Below are positions 46,605-57,045 of a stretch of 64,000 bases of DNA, piece by piece. This DNA comes from JBIQJD01 sp044507695 (GTDB lineage: Bacteria; Bacteroidota; Ignavibacteria; Ignavibacteriales; Ignavibacteriaceae). Every line of letters starts with the position of its first letter. Position 1 is the first letter of the stretch. The position numbers and the translations under genes are program-made. The notes below the pieces were generated by a model that searched no databases, was not told the DNA's origin, and worked only from the letters and a program-made list of their open reading frames with translations. The stretch spans positions 1 through 64,000 of the forward strand of contig JBIQJD010000016.1 of the NCBI GenBank assembly GCA_044507695.1. Direction: 5' to 3'.

Positions 46605-49600
46605 ATGCAGCCGGAAAAATTTTTTGAGATCTCTTTCCTGCGCTGTGAGTATAAAGTTGATCCCATCGGGATTGATGTTCTTAATCCAAGATTTAGCTGG
46701 ATAGTAAATGTGGTTAAGAAGCGGGGAAAATCAACATCTCAATCAGCTTACAGATTAATTGTATCTTCATCCTTAAATAAAATTGAATCAGATGATGGAG
46801 ATTTATGGGATAGCGGAAAAGTTTTATCCACTGAACAGAATCAGGTTGTTTATAAGGGGAAGCATCTTCAATCAAACAGTATTTATTATTGGAAAGTGAA
46901 AATATGGGACAATAATGATGTTGAAAGTAACTGGAGCAAAACAGCTAAATTTTCTGTTGGATTAATTAATCAGAATGACTGGAAAGCAAGCTGGATTGGC
47001 TTTGATGATTGGGAAAATAATTTTGATAAACAGGAAAAACATGAGTTTGAAGAACTGAATGATAAATGGATTTGGTTCCCGCTTAATGAAACTAAGAATA
47101 ATAAAGGATTTGGCAGATATTTTTTCCGCAAAGAATTTTTTATTAAGAATGAAGTTTTATCTGCAGAAATTTTAATTACAGCAGATGAACGATTTAAACT
47201 ATTTATTAATGGAATACTTATATCTGAAAGTGATGACAGAATTTTCTCATGGACAAGACCGCATAAAATTAATGTAAAGAATTTCCTTTCTGAAAATAAA
47301 AACCTCATTGCAGTTGAAACAATCAATAATTATTTGAGCAAACCCGGGCTTGCTGTAAAGCTTTTTTTAAAATTTAATAATAATGATGAAGAAATTATCC
47401 GCACAGATAGTGATTGGAAATCTTTTAATGAGGAAATAAATAATTGGAATCAATTAAATTATAATGATGAGGAATGGATTGAATCCGGAATTACTGCATT
47501 GATGGGTGAGAAACCGTGGGGAATTCCAAAGTATAGTTTGGAACTTCCGCCGGCGAAATATTTACGTAAAGAATTTATTCTTAAAAAAGAAATAAAACAC
47601 GCGCTTGTTTATTCAACCGCACTTGGATTATACAACTTATTTATCAATGGTGTACAAATATCTGATGATAAATTAACTCCCGGCTGGACTGATTACAACG
47701 AACGCATTTATTACAATTCATATGATATAAAAAATCTTTTAAAATCTTCCGGCAAAAATTGTATTGGGATTATTCTCGCTGATGGATGGTATTCCGGGTA
47801 CATTGCATGGGAAAGAAAGAGGGGATATTATGGAAAATTTCCCCGTGCAATTCTTCAATTAGAAATTGAATATACTGATGGTACAAGAGAAAAAATTATC
47901 TCTGATAAAAGCTGGCAAGCATCTTACGGCGCAATTACTCAGGCTGATTTGCTTATGGGAGAATCATTTGATGCAAATAATGAATTGCTGAATTGGTGTA
48001 CTCCGGATTATGATTCAAGAAATTGGAAACAAGCTGCTGGGGAAAAAAATCTTAAAGTTCAATTAAATGCTCATCCCGGAATTCCTATTAGAAAAATCCT
48101 TGGAGTTAAGCCAGTAAAAATTACTGAGCCGCAAAAAGGAATTTTCATTTTTGATCTTGGACAAAACTTTGCCGGATATGTACGTTTAAAAATTAATGGA
48201 AAGAAATCGGGAAAAATTTCATTAAGATATGCTGAGATGCTTGATGAGAAAGGATTTCTTTATACAGAAAATTTACGAATGGCACGCGCTAAAGATACGT
48301 ACATTTCAAAAGGTGAAGCTGAAGAAATTTGGGAACCAGAATTTACATATCACGGCTTCCGATATGTAGAAGTAAAAGGATTAAATGAAGTTCCAACTTT
48401 AGAAACAATTACCGGAATTGTACTGCATTCCGATCTTCCGGTTACCGGTGAATTTAATTGTTCAAATAAAAATCTTAACAGATTATTTAAAAATATTTTG
48501 TGGAGCCAGCGTTCCAATTTTATGGATATTCCAACCGATTGCCCGCAGCGCGATGAACGGTTAGGCTGGACTGCCGATGCTGTAGATTTTATTAGAACCG
48601 CATCATTCAATATGGATACTTCTGCGTTTTACACCAAATGGCTTCAGGATTTAAATGATGCACAGGAAGAAAACGGAGCTTATACTGCAATAGCTCCAAA
48701 ACCAGATATTGGAGTTGGGCCGCTTTACTCAGGCACCGCAGGATTTGCAGATGCAGGGATAATTACTCCTTATTTTCTCTATCTATATTATAATGATGTT
48801 TCAATCTTCAGAAAACATTATAAAAATATGCAGAGGTTTGTTGAGTATCTTCAAGCAAATAATTTTAAACGTCCTGAACCTGGTTATGGTGATTGGCTTT
48901 CATTTAATGCTGAAACTCCGCAGGAATTAATTGATTCAGCTTTTTCCGCAATTGATCTGAAATTAATGAGTGAAATTTCTTTACTTCTTAAAAAAGAAAA
49001 TGAAGCAAAGCAGTATAAAAAATTGTTTGAAGTGGTCCGCACTCAATTCAATTCAGAATTTGTTTCTGCCGATGGTTCAATTTTAAGCGGTACACAAACT
49101 GCATATGTTCTTCCGCTTTATTTTGGATTACTGGATGATGAGATTCAACAAAAAGCATTTCAGTTTCTTGTTGAAGATATACAACACAAAGATTGGCATG
49201 TTTCCACCGGATTTATAGGTTTAACCTATTTATTTCCCGTTCTTACAAAATTTGGAAGATCAGATATTGTGTATAAACTTCTGCTTAATGAATCATTTCC
49301 ATCATGGTTGAATATGATTAATAATGGCGCGGTTACAATGTGGGAAAGATGGGATAGCTGGTCCAAAGATAAAGGATTTTTTGATCCGCTGATGAACTCA
49401 TTCAATCATACTTCACTTGGAGTGATAGGTGAGTGGTTTTATTCAGGAATTGGCGGCATAATTCCGGTTGAGGCAGGATTCAAAAAAATAATTATCAATC
49501 CGCAAATTGGCGGGGGATTAACATACGCCAAAGTTTCTTACAATTCAATTATTGGAAAAATATCTGTTGATTGGAGTATTGAAGAAGAGATTGCCAGTTT

Positions 49601-49772
49601 TAATATTAAAATCCCGTTCAACTGCTCAGCAAAAATTATTCTTTCTAAAAAAATTGGAACTAAAATTTTCAACAAGCTTTGGATTAACTCTCCAATTGAA
49701 TTGATGGAAGATGATAAAAATTTCATCTTCAATACAAATCTCCCGGTTAAAGTTTTTCTTTACGATGAGTAA
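46605..49772 (+). CDS. GH78 alpha-L-rhamnosidase
   Basis: A 1055-residue GH78 enzyme that removes terminal alpha-L-rhamnose. The domain order is typical: N-terminal Ig-like domain (FLRCEYKVDPIGID...NPRFSW), beta-sandwich domains to about 560, the (alpha/alpha)6 catalytic domain with DCPQRDERLGW (general-acid region, Asp650/Glu651), and a general-base candidate Glu943 in IGEWFYSGIGGI. No signal peptide is present, so it should be cytoplasmic. ATG 46605 lies one base after the isomerase stop; an in-frame TTG at 46596 is rejected. Released rhamnose would feed the minus-strand sugar-acid operon. Confidence 0.9.
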   Translation: MQPEKFFEISFLRCEYKVDPIGIDVLNPRFSWIVNVVKKRGKSTSQSAYRLIVSSSLNKIESDDGDLWDSGKVLSTEQNQVVYKGKHLQSNSIYYWKVKIWDNNDVESNWSKTAKFSVGLINQNDWKASWIGFDDWENNFDKQEKHEFEELNDKWIWFPLNETKNNKGFGRYFFRKEFFIKNEVLSAEILITADERFKLFINGILISESDDRIFSWTRPHKINVKNFLSENKNLIAVETINNYLSKPGLAVKLFLKFNNNDEEIIRTDSDWKSFNEEINNWNQLNYNDEEWIESGITALMGEKPWGIPKYSLELPPAKYLRKEFILKKEIKHALVYSTALGLYNLFINGVQISDDKLTPGWTDYNERIYYNSYDIKNLLKSSGKNCIGIILADGWYSGYIAWERKRGYYGKFPRAILQLEIEYTDGTREKIISDKSWQASYGAITQADLLMGESFDANNELLNWCTPDYDSRNWKQAAGEKNLKVQLNAHPGIPIRKILGVKPVKITEPQKGIFIFDLGQNFAGYVRLKINGKKSGKISLRYAEMLDEKGFLYTENLRMARAKDTYISKGEAEEIWEPEFTYHGFRYVEVKGLNEVPTLETITGIVLHSDLPVTGEFNCSNKNLNRLFKNILWSQRSNFMDIPTDCPQRDERLGWTADAVDFIRTASFNMDTSAFYTKWLQDLNDAQEENGAYTAIAPKPDIGVGPLYSGTAGFADAGIITPYFLYLYYNDVSIFRKHYKNMQRFVEYLQANNFKRPEPGYGDWLSFNAETPQELIDSAFSAIDLKLMSEISLLLKKENEAKQYKKLFEVVRTQFNSEFVSADGSILSGTQTAYVLPLYFGLLDDEIQQKAFQFLVEDIQHKDWHVSTGFIGLTYLFPVLTKFGRSDIVYKLLLNESFPSWLNMINNGAVTMWERWDSWSKDKGFFDPLMNSFNHTSLGVIGEWFYSGIGGIIPVEAGFKKIIINPQIGGGLTYAKVSYNSIIGKISVDWSIEEEIASFNIKIPFNCSAKIILSKKIGTKIFNKLWINSPIELMEDDKNFIFNTNLPVKVFLYDE

Positions 49773-49932
49773 TTCAAAAGTTCCTATTTTTTGCCTATTA
49801 TTCCTCTCATCTGAGTGAGATAAAACAATCTTCCGAAATAATATCCTTCTATTTTAACGCTTTAATTAAAACTCTTTTTGTAGAAGTTCTGGTTCCCGGT
49901 TCTATTATTTAATGAAACTATGGGAGTAAATT

Positions 49933-50475
49933 ATGGAATTTTCTAAGATGGAACTTCAGCGTAAAATCATCCTTATTGCTGGTGTTATTGGTGCCATTTC
50001 AGTTTTTCTGCCATGGTATACAATATCAGTGATGGGAATGGCGCAAAGCACAAACGGATTCCGCGGTGCCGGTATCATCGTATTTCTTGCTTTTGCGGCT
50101 TCAACTGTTATTTCAATTTTGGGTGATCAAAAATTGAAACTTGATAAGAAACTCTGGCTCTCAGCACTAATTATCGGCTGCATTGCATTTCTATTCATAC
50201 TTATTTCTTTCGGAAGTTCGGAGAGTGATCCGATTGGATTTGTAGAATCAGGTTATGGAATTGGAATCTGGCTGGCTTTGATTTGTTCAATCGGAATTTT
50301 ATTTGCAGCATGGTTTCTTAAAGAAGCAGGATTAACTCTGAAATCAACAATTGATTCAATGAGAATTACTCCGGCTGCAGCAGGAATTACAGAGCTTGAA
50401 AGATTGGTGGAGTTAAAAAATCAGGGAAAGATTACTGAAGAAGAATATCAGCGGATGAAATCAAAAATTGTTTGA
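49933..50475 (+). CDS. Small membrane protein with SHOCT domain
   Basis: A 180-residue protein with four predicted transmembrane helices (about 11-28, 45-62, 74-92, 108-127) and a C-terminal SHOCT motif (ELERLVELKNQGKITEEEYQRMKSKIV, about 153-180). SHOCT is a short oligomerisation motif found at the ends of many bacterial membrane proteins. GGGAG precedes ATG 49933. It is separate from the carbohydrate locus (160-nt gap). The function is unknown. Confidence 0.7.
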   Translation: MEFSKMELQRKIILIAGVIGAISVFLPWYTISVMGMAQSTNGFRGAGIIVFLAFAASTVISILGDQKLKLDKKLWLSALIIGCIAFLFILISFGSSESDPIGFVESGYGIGIWLALICSIGILFAAWFLKEAGLTLKSTIDSMRITPAAAGITELERLVELKNQGKITEEEYQRMKSKIV

Positions 50476-50594
50476 TGAATAGAATTCACTTACATAACAA
50501 AAATTAATTTGCACGTTTATCAGTTCGTTCATGGTATCGATGATGAAAATTGAAGATGCTTGAGACTGGTGTGTATTTATAAACGAGGGAAATT

Positions 50595-50963
50595 ATGGAT
50601 AATGATATGAAGATAGTTTTAGCAGAAGATGAATTGATTACTGCATTGGATATTAAGAAGCATTTACAGAAACAATTTAATGCAGAAGTAATAACAACGG
50701 CAACAGGGGATGATATCTGTAATCTCGTTATGGATCATAAACCGGATATTGTAATCTCAGATATTCATTTAAAAGGAAAAACCAACGGAATAGATGCCGT
50801 AAAAAAGCTGAAAAAAAATATTAATATTCCCGTAATCTTTATTTCTGCCTACACCATGGCTTTTTATCTGGATCAGATAGGAAAAATTCCGGATGCGTTT
50901 GTTATACCAAAACCGCTGAATTATAATATTTTCATTTCTTTAATAAAATCTTTAATGAAATAA
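50595..50963 (+). CDS. Single-domain response regulator (CheY-like)
   Basis: A 122-residue receiver domain with no output domain. Acidic pocket Glu11/Asp12, phospho-acceptor Asp56 in IVISDIHLKG, Ser84 and Lys106 in IPKPL are all present, so it should be phosphorylated by a histidine kinase encoded elsewhere. GAGGGA precedes ATG 50595. The IHLKGKTNGIDA pattern is typical of receiver domains linked to PAS-type kinases. It stands alone between the SHOCT protein and the second surface cassette. Confidence 0.88.
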   Translation: MDNDMKIVLAEDELITALDIKKHLQKQFNAEVITTATGDDICNLVMDHKPDIVISDIHLKGKTNGIDAVKKLKKNINIPVIFISAYTMAFYLDQIGKIPDAFVIPKPLNYNIFISLIKSLMK

Positions 50964-51082
50964 AATCCCTGCTCAATTAATATAATCCGCTGATACTAAA
51001 TTTCTTGGCAGTATAAAAAATCCTCCTTATCTTTTGAGCGAAAATTTTCCTTAGTAAGTAACAAGATTTTATTTATCATTTA

Positions 51083-53164
51083 ATGAAATATAATCCACTA
51101 TTCCTGCTTCTCACTTTAACTACTTTATCATCATTTATAATTGCACAGGAACAAACCAGGCCTGGCAAAATTGCTGATGATGACAATTCCAAATTTACAA
51201 ATGCCGGAAATGTTGGATTAACAATTACAAATTTTGGTACCTACGGACACGGCTTTGCTTTATGGCCGCAGCAGCCAAGTGCTGAATATCCATTGGGCAG
51301 CGGTATAGAACATATTTTTGATGGCGGTCTCTGGATTGGCGGATTCATTGCAAATGATTCTCAAGGTAATGGAAGAGTAGGACCGTTCGTAACAACAGGC
51401 GCGGTAGATGCTTCTTCTGTTTCTGCAAGAGGCGGCGGATTTGAATACACAAATTCTCCCGGCAGTAAAGTAATTGAAAGATCATCCCTTCTTGATTCAA
51501 GATTTTATGATCCTGCTGCAATCTCTCACCAGGATCTGGTAATGGATTATACTGATACCAACAGAACTTTATCCAATGGTGAACTGATTGAAGGACATAA
51601 TCCACTTGGCGTTGCTATTCACCAGGAATCTTATGTATGGAATTTTCCTTTTGCTGATTTTTTTGTGATTATGAATTACACAATTAAAAATGTAAGCAAT
51701 AAATATCTGGATAGTGTGTATGTTGGTTTGTGGACTGATGCAGTTGTTAGAAATACAAAAATAACTGCACCAAGAGGAAGTGCATTCTTTAATAAAGGCG
51801 GAGATGGATATAAAGATTCATTGAACATTGCTTATGAATTTGATGCCGCGGGAGATTTAGGTTACACAGATAGTTACGTCGGTATTCAGTATCTTGGTTC
51901 AACTCCTTCAATTGATAGCTCAAATTTTGTCAGCTGGCAGTTTAGAAATACAGATAACCCCAGTTTTTTTGCTCCTCAGAATGATATAGACAGATACAAA
52001 AAGCTTCGCGGCTATTTTGATAATGGTGAGAATTTAAGATATTCAGATGCGATGCAAAATGAATTAAGAACACCATCAAACAGATCAATATTAATATCAA
52101 CCGGAAACTTCAGCGATCTGGCTCCGGGTGATTCCATAAATGTTGTATTCGCAATTGTGTTTGCAAAAAAATTCGGCACAGATCCAGCTTCACTTGATAC
52201 GGATGAACAAAAGAAAAATTTATATTCAAATGCTGAATGGGCTTTGCGCGCCTACCACGGAGAAGACCGCAACCGCAACGGTATTCTTGATGCGGGTGAA
52301 GATCTTGATGGAAACGGAAAAATTACCAGATACATACTCCCTGCACCTCCGCTTCCTCCAATTGTAAAAGTAATTCCTGAAAAAAACAGGGCAACTATTT
52401 ACTGGAACAACCGTTCGGAAAATTCAATTGATCCGATATCAGGCAAAAAAGATTTTGAAGGGTACAGGATTTACAGAACGCAAGCAGGATTTGATTTGAT
52501 TCCGGGGCAGGATAATTTCTCATCACTTGTTCTGCTTGCTGAGTTTGATAGTACAGGAAATGATATCGGATTTAATTCCGGCTTTAATTATATAAAGCTC
52601 GATCAGCCGGTTACATTTGAAGGAGATACGAACGAATATCACTATAAATTTGAAGTAGAAAATCTACTTAACGGCTGGCAGTATTTATTTTCCGTAACCG
52701 CATTTGATAAAGGAGATGAAGAGAATAATCTTTCAAGTCTCGAATCAAGTTCACTTACAAATCTGCAGCGTATTCTACCAGGCACTCCGCCGGCTGAAGG
52801 CAGTGATGTTGAAGTTGGTGTTTATCCAAATCCATACTATGGAAATGCATATTGGGATGGTTCATCAGAAAGATTGAGAAAGATTTACTTCTTTAATCTT
52901 CCATCTGAATGTAATATTACAATTTATACTCTTTCTGGTGATATTGTAAAACAGATTGAACATAATCAACAGAGTAACGGAGCAGATATACGCTGGTTTG
53001 AGAATTACGCCAGCGATGGAAAACAAATAATGGCGGGCGGTGAACACGCATGGGATCTGATTACTAATAATGATCAGGCAATTGCTACCGGTTTGTATTT
53101 GTTCACTGTTGAGAACCGTAGAACCGGAGAAATTAAAACAGGTAAATTTTTAATAGTTAAATAA
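51083..53164 (+). CDS. Secreted protein with FlgD-type sorting domain
   Basis: A 693-residue exported protein and counterpart of the one at 26110. Signal peptide about 1-21 (ends IIAQE); a large N-terminal beta domain with HIFDGGLWIGGF; an EF-hand/dockerin-like stretch (RNRNGILDAGEDLDGNGK, about 395-412); an FN3-like region (about 425-560; YRIYRTQAGF); and a C-terminal sorting domain (VGVYPNPYYG near 585, GLYLFTVENRR near the end). It opens the second surface cassette. The N-terminal domain is unrecognised but is shared with the first cassette. Confidence 0.7.
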   Translation: MKYNPLFLLLTLTTLSSFIIAQEQTRPGKIADDDNSKFTNAGNVGLTITNFGTYGHGFALWPQQPSAEYPLGSGIEHIFDGGLWIGGFIANDSQGNGRVGPFVTTGAVDASSVSARGGGFEYTNSPGSKVIERSSLLDSRFYDPAAISHQDLVMDYTDTNRTLSNGELIEGHNPLGVAIHQESYVWNFPFADFFVIMNYTIKNVSNKYLDSVYVGLWTDAVVRNTKITAPRGSAFFNKGGDGYKDSLNIAYEFDAAGDLGYTDSYVGIQYLGSTPSIDSSNFVSWQFRNTDNPSFFAPQNDIDRYKKLRGYFDNGENLRYSDAMQNELRTPSNRSILISTGNFSDLAPGDSINVVFAIVFAKKFGTDPASLDTDEQKKNLYSNAEWALRAYHGEDRNRNGILDAGEDLDGNGKITRYILPAPPLPPIVKVIPEKNRATIYWNNRSENSIDPISGKKDFEGYRIYRTQAGFDLIPGQDNFSSLVLLAEFDSTGNDIGFNSGFNYIKLDQPVTFEGDTNEYHYKFEVENLLNGWQYLFSVTAFDKGDEENNLSSLESSSLTNLQRILPGTPPAEGSDVEVGVYPNPYYGNAYWDGSSERLRKIYFFNLPSECNITIYTLSGDIVKQIEHNQQSNGADIRWFENYASDGKQIMAGGEHAWDLITNNDQAIATGLYLFTVENRRTGEIKTGKFLIVK

Positions 53165-53175
53165 TTGGAGTTAAT

Positions 53176-55284
53176 ATGAATATTCGATTACTAATTGCAT
53201 CCCTGCTTCTTATGGCAGGAATTTCGTTTGCACAGGAATATCCGCTCGTTACAATCCAGGATATACAAAATGTGCCTGATTCACTTGCAGGAACTGATCC
53301 CGCATCTCTTTTAAATGGAGATACAGTTAGAGTTCAGGGAATTGTATTGGTTCGTCCTGTTATCGATTCTGATACAAACAGAAGAGTAATTATTTCTGCC
53401 GGTGCAAGATGGGTAACCTATGTACAGGATCCAAATAATCCTGTTTACGGCGGATTAAATATTCTTCAGGAAGATACAAGCAGTGGGCCCCAGGTTTATG
53501 AAACATTATTTGATGTTATTGATACTGCACAGGTTTGGGAATTCACCGGTGTTGTTACAGAGTATTTTACTACAACTGAAATGCTTCTTCTTATAAGACC
53601 TGAATCAGCAAAGTTTATTTCAGCGGCTCCCAAACGTCCTGATCCTGTAGAACTGCAAGTTTCTGATATGTTCACTGAAAACGGGCAGTACAATTTTGAT
53701 ATGGAAAAATATGAAAACGTTTATGTGATATTCAGAAATGTTTTTACATCAGATAGGGAAACAAATGGTGAATTCAGAATTAATGATCAGGATGGAAATT
53801 TTGTAAACATCTATAATCAATCAAGATATTTTAAATCAGGTTCTGCCGGTGAAGTTGGATGGGAAGCACCAAACGATGGAACATATTTAAGTTATGTCCG
53901 CGGTATTCTTACTACAAGAACAGATGGTTATTATCTTGTACCTGTTTATCCGGGAGATGTTGGTCCAACTCTTGTCTCTCCTCCAACAATTTCAACAATC
54001 AGAAGATCACCTGTTGAAATTGGTCCGAATCAGGCAGTTACAGTTACAGCAAAGATTACGGATTTTGATGGCTCTGTAGCAAGTGCACAAATTCATTACA
54101 GCGTAAACGGCGGTGCACGTGATTCAGTAGAAATGACATCAACTGATTCAATCTTTACCGGTGTAATTCCCGGTGTTGCTGATTCAGCATTAGTTGATTT
54201 CTATATCTCAGCAAGAGATAACCAGGGAAATGTATCTGCCAATCCATCAAATCCATCTTCAAATTATTTTTATCTTGTACTAAACAGACCGCTTACTATT
54301 AAAGATGTTCAGTATTCACCATTCGGCAGCGGGTTCAGCGCATATAATGGATATAGAGTTACGGTTTCAGGTGTTGTAACTTCAGATACCAGCGGACTTG
54401 CAGGAAGAACCGGAAATGCTTCCAACAGAGTTATTATTCAGGATGGTGAAGGTCCATGGAGCGGTATCTGGCTGAATGCAGTCAATACTCCTGCAAATAT
54501 TTACGGATTAAAACTCGGTGATCATGTAACATTATCAGGTGTTGTCCAGGAAGATTTTAGTTTCACAAGACTTGATTCAATTCAAAATCTTACAGTTAAT
54601 TCATCGGGAAATCAACTTCCGGCGCCGCAGGTTTTAACAACAGGTTCAATCGGTACAAAAGCAAGTTCTGTTGTTGAAGCAGAACAGTGGGAATCTGTTT
54701 TAATAAAATATGAAAACATTACAGTTACTGATTATAACGCTGACGGCGGATCAAGTAATTTTGGTGAGATGTTTGTAGATGACGGAAGCGGGCAAACAAG
54801 AGTTGAACTTCAGGATGGAAATCATTTCTATCATAACTTATGGGATTCAACCTTGCTTGCAAATCCTAATTTTATAAACATTACAGATAGTTCAACCTTT
54901 ACTGGTTTAGCTGGATATCTTTACTTCTCATTCAGTAATTATAAACTTATTCCAAGATACAATTCTGATTTTGAAGGTTTTGATGATCCTACTTCTGTTG
55001 AAAACGATGTGAAAGTTCCGGCTAAATTTGTTGTAAATCAGAATTATCCTAATCCGTTTAATCCTTCTACAGTAATTTCCTATTCAATTCCAAAAGAAGG
55101 ATTGGTAACAGTTAAGATTTACAACGTGCTCGGGCAGGAAGTTAAAACACTCGTTAACCAGTTTCAATCAGCCGGATCATATAAAATAAACTTTGATGCA
55201 TCTGAGCTTTCAACCGGAGTTTATTTCTACAGCGTAAAAGCTGGTGATTTCAACCAGGTTAAAAAAATGGTTCTCGTAAAATAA
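53176..55284 (+). CDS. OB-fold protein with T9SS type A sorting domain
   Basis: A 702-residue exported protein. Signal peptide 1-19 (ends SFAQ); two OB-fold-like regions (about 30-150, with GDTVRVQGIVLV; about 375-590, with YRVTVSGVVTS and DDGSGQTRVELQD) of the kind found beside extracellular nucleases; an Ig-like segment between them (about 270-365); and a canonical C-terminal sorting domain (NQNYPNPFNPSTVISYSIP near 620). GGAG precedes ATG 53176. It is probably surface-attached by T9SS. A ligand-binding role is inferred only from the OB folds. Confidence 0.7.
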   Translation: MNIRLLIASLLLMAGISFAQEYPLVTIQDIQNVPDSLAGTDPASLLNGDTVRVQGIVLVRPVIDSDTNRRVIISAGARWVTYVQDPNNPVYGGLNILQEDTSSGPQVYETLFDVIDTAQVWEFTGVVTEYFTTTEMLLLIRPESAKFISAAPKRPDPVELQVSDMFTENGQYNFDMEKYENVYVIFRNVFTSDRETNGEFRINDQDGNFVNIYNQSRYFKSGSAGEVGWEAPNDGTYLSYVRGILTTRTDGYYLVPVYPGDVGPTLVSPPTISTIRRSPVEIGPNQAVTVTAKITDFDGSVASAQIHYSVNGGARDSVEMTSTDSIFTGVIPGVADSALVDFYISARDNQGNVSANPSNPSSNYFYLVLNRPLTIKDVQYSPFGSGFSAYNGYRVTVSGVVTSDTSGLAGRTGNASNRVIIQDGEGPWSGIWLNAVNTPANIYGLKLGDHVTLSGVVQEDFSFTRLDSIQNLTVNSSGNQLPAPQVLTTGSIGTKASSVVEAEQWESVLIKYENITVTDYNADGGSSNFGEMFVDDGSGQTRVELQDGNHFYHNLWDSTLLANPNFINITDSSTFTGLAGYLYFSFSNYKLIPRYNSDFEGFDDPTSVENDVKVPAKFVVNQNYPNPFNPSTVISYSIPKEGLVTVKIYNVLGQEVKTLVNQFQSAGSYKINFDASELSTGVYFYSVKAGDFNQVKKMVLVK

Positions 55285-55407
55285 TTTTGGTGATCAGATA
55301 AACGATTAAAAATATTATTCTATAGGCTGATTAAAAGTAGAATATTGAGGTAAATTCAGAAGTAAGAATTTGTCATTTCATTCAAAGGAAAGCTATGCCC
55401 GAACAAG

Positions 55408-55433
55408 CCTGCTTCTGTTTCTATGTAAGCAGG
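55408..55433. repeat. Intergenic inverted repeat
   Basis: CCTGCTT (55408-55414) pairs with AAGCAGG (55427-55433), followed by a GGCAGGCAGG run. It lies in a 249-nt gap between the OB-fold gene and the lipoprotein gene and may mark a transcript boundary. No coding frame is seen in this gap. Confidence 0.35.
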
Positions 55434-55533
55434 GCAGGCAGGAGCGAAGTGATAAAAGAATTTTATGATAGTCCAGTAAAGGTTATCCGATCAATCTATC
55501 TAGGATAAAGCGGACTTTAACAAAATCAATTAA

Positions 55534-57045
55534 ATGAAAAAAACTTTTTGTCTGTTAATACTATTTTCTGTTTCCTTCATTTCATGTTATGAAGAAATAA
55601 CCGATAATCCGATTGGAAATAAATCTCCTGAGACCGGAGTTTTTCTTTACCCGGACAGTACTGTCTCAAGCCAGCCAAGCAGGCTGAAAATTTCATGGTG
55701 GGGAGACGATACGGATGGATTGGTGATTGGATTTTATTATACATGGGATGGAATTAACTGGCAGTTCACATCATCAAATGATTCATTATTTGCGCTTCAG
55801 ATTGGAGCAGCAGATACTTCTTATATTTTCCGCGTATCGGCAGTAGATGATGGAGGAAACGGGCAGTATGATAATCAGGTAATACAGAACCAGATAAATT
55901 ACGGTCCGGAACCATTTACAGATTCAAATGGAAACGGAGTTTATGATATAGGAGAAAATTTTATTGATATTGGATTGATTGATCCAACTCCTGCTGAAAT
56001 TAAATTGCCGATTAAAAACTCCGCTCCGCAAATTTTCTGGAGTGAATTAAGCACACTTCCTGATACTTCATTTTCTGTAATGTCATTCGGATGGGAAGCA
56101 ACTGATCTTGATGGCGATGAAACAATTGTAAACATAAATGTTGCACTAAATGATACAAACAATGCTATCCGGCTTGGCGGCGGTGTAAGAAGAATAACAA
56201 TCAGACCATTTACAAATTCTTCAAATCCTTTAATGGAAGTACTAATTGACGGCAATCCCTCCAACATTGCACCGGAAAAATTATCCGGTTTAATTCTGAA
56301 TGGAGAAAATAAAATTTATGTTCAGGCTGTAGATATCAGCGGAGCTAAAACTCCTTTTATATCTTTACCTGGAGAAGATAAAAGCTGGTATGTCCGCAAT
56401 CCAAAAGGAAATTTACTTGTTATTGATGATTACCAATCTTCAGATGGTACAGATGCATTTTATAATGCAATTTTAGACAGCATTGGTTACGCAGGCAAAT
56501 ATGATGTTTATGATATTAGAAATCAGATACCGCCGTATATAAATGTTACATTTCTGGAAACAATAAAATTATTTGATGCAATTCTGTGGTACACAGACAG
56601 CAATCCTTCACTCGATATTGCTGCGGTTTCTTCACAGAAGTTTATTGATGCAGGCGGAAAAATATTTTACTCAATGCAGTTTCAGCAGTCTGTTGATTTA
56701 ACTCTGCTTCAGAGTTTTCTTCCGATTAATCCTGACAGCAGTGATTACAGATCATCTGTGCTTGGAACAGTAAGTATAACTGCAGCAAACACAGATCCAT
56801 CCTATCCTGATCTTACAACAACGGGAGGATTATTCAGGGTAAGGTCTTTTTATCCAAATCAAATTGGTGCTGAACCCGTTTATTATTTTTCCAATAATGA
56901 ATTGAAAGGATATATTGGTTTTACGGACAGCCAGAAGAACATGTTTTTTATCGGAGTTCCGCTGCACCGCATGAATAACGGAGATGCAAACGTAAAGGAA
57001 TTAATTGAGAAAGTTCTATTTCAGGATTTTGGATTAACACCATGA
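55534..57045 (+). CDS. Surface lipoprotein, unknown function
   Basis: A 503-residue protein with a lipoprotein signal (FISC, Cys near 18). The N-terminal 200 residues contain FN3/Ig-like beta segments (LKISWWGDDTDGLVIGFYYTWDG) and a Ca-binding-like DSNGNGVYDIGENF at about 130-143. The C-terminal half (about 295-500; GNLLVIDDYQSSDGTDAFYNAIL, FDAILWYTDSN, FIDAGGKIFYS) resembles a glutamine-amidotransferase/ThuA-like Rossmann domain, but I see no catalytic Cys. It overlaps the TonB receptor gene by 4 nt, so it may be the receptor's surface partner, in the place SusD would occupy. Confidence 0.6.
   Translation: MKKTFCLLILFSVSFISCYEEITDNPIGNKSPETGVFLYPDSTVSSQPSRLKISWWGDDTDGLVIGFYYTWDGINWQFTSSNDSLFALQIGAADTSYIFRVSAVDDGGNGQYDNQVIQNQINYGPEPFTDSNGNGVYDIGENFIDIGLIDPTPAEIKLPIKNSAPQIFWSELSTLPDTSFSVMSFGWEATDLDGDETIVNINVALNDTNNAIRLGGGVRRITIRPFTNSSNPLMEVLIDGNPSNIAPEKLSGLILNGENKIYVQAVDISGAKTPFISLPGEDKSWYVRNPKGNLLVIDDYQSSDGTDAFYNAILDSIGYAGKYDVYDIRNQIPPYINVTFLETIKLFDAILWYTDSNPSLDIAAVSSQKFIDAGGKIFYSMQFQQSVDLTLLQSFLPINPDSSDYRSSVLGTVSITAANTDPSYPDLTTTGGLFRVRSFYPNQIGAEPVYYFSNNELKGYIGFTDSQKNMFFIGVPLHRMNNGDANVKELIEKVLFQDFGLTP

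Noticed and set aside
46970..47326. 119-codon minus-strand frame inside the GH78 gene.
   Set aside because: Fully inside a well-supported GH78 gene with no start signal or recognisable protein features.
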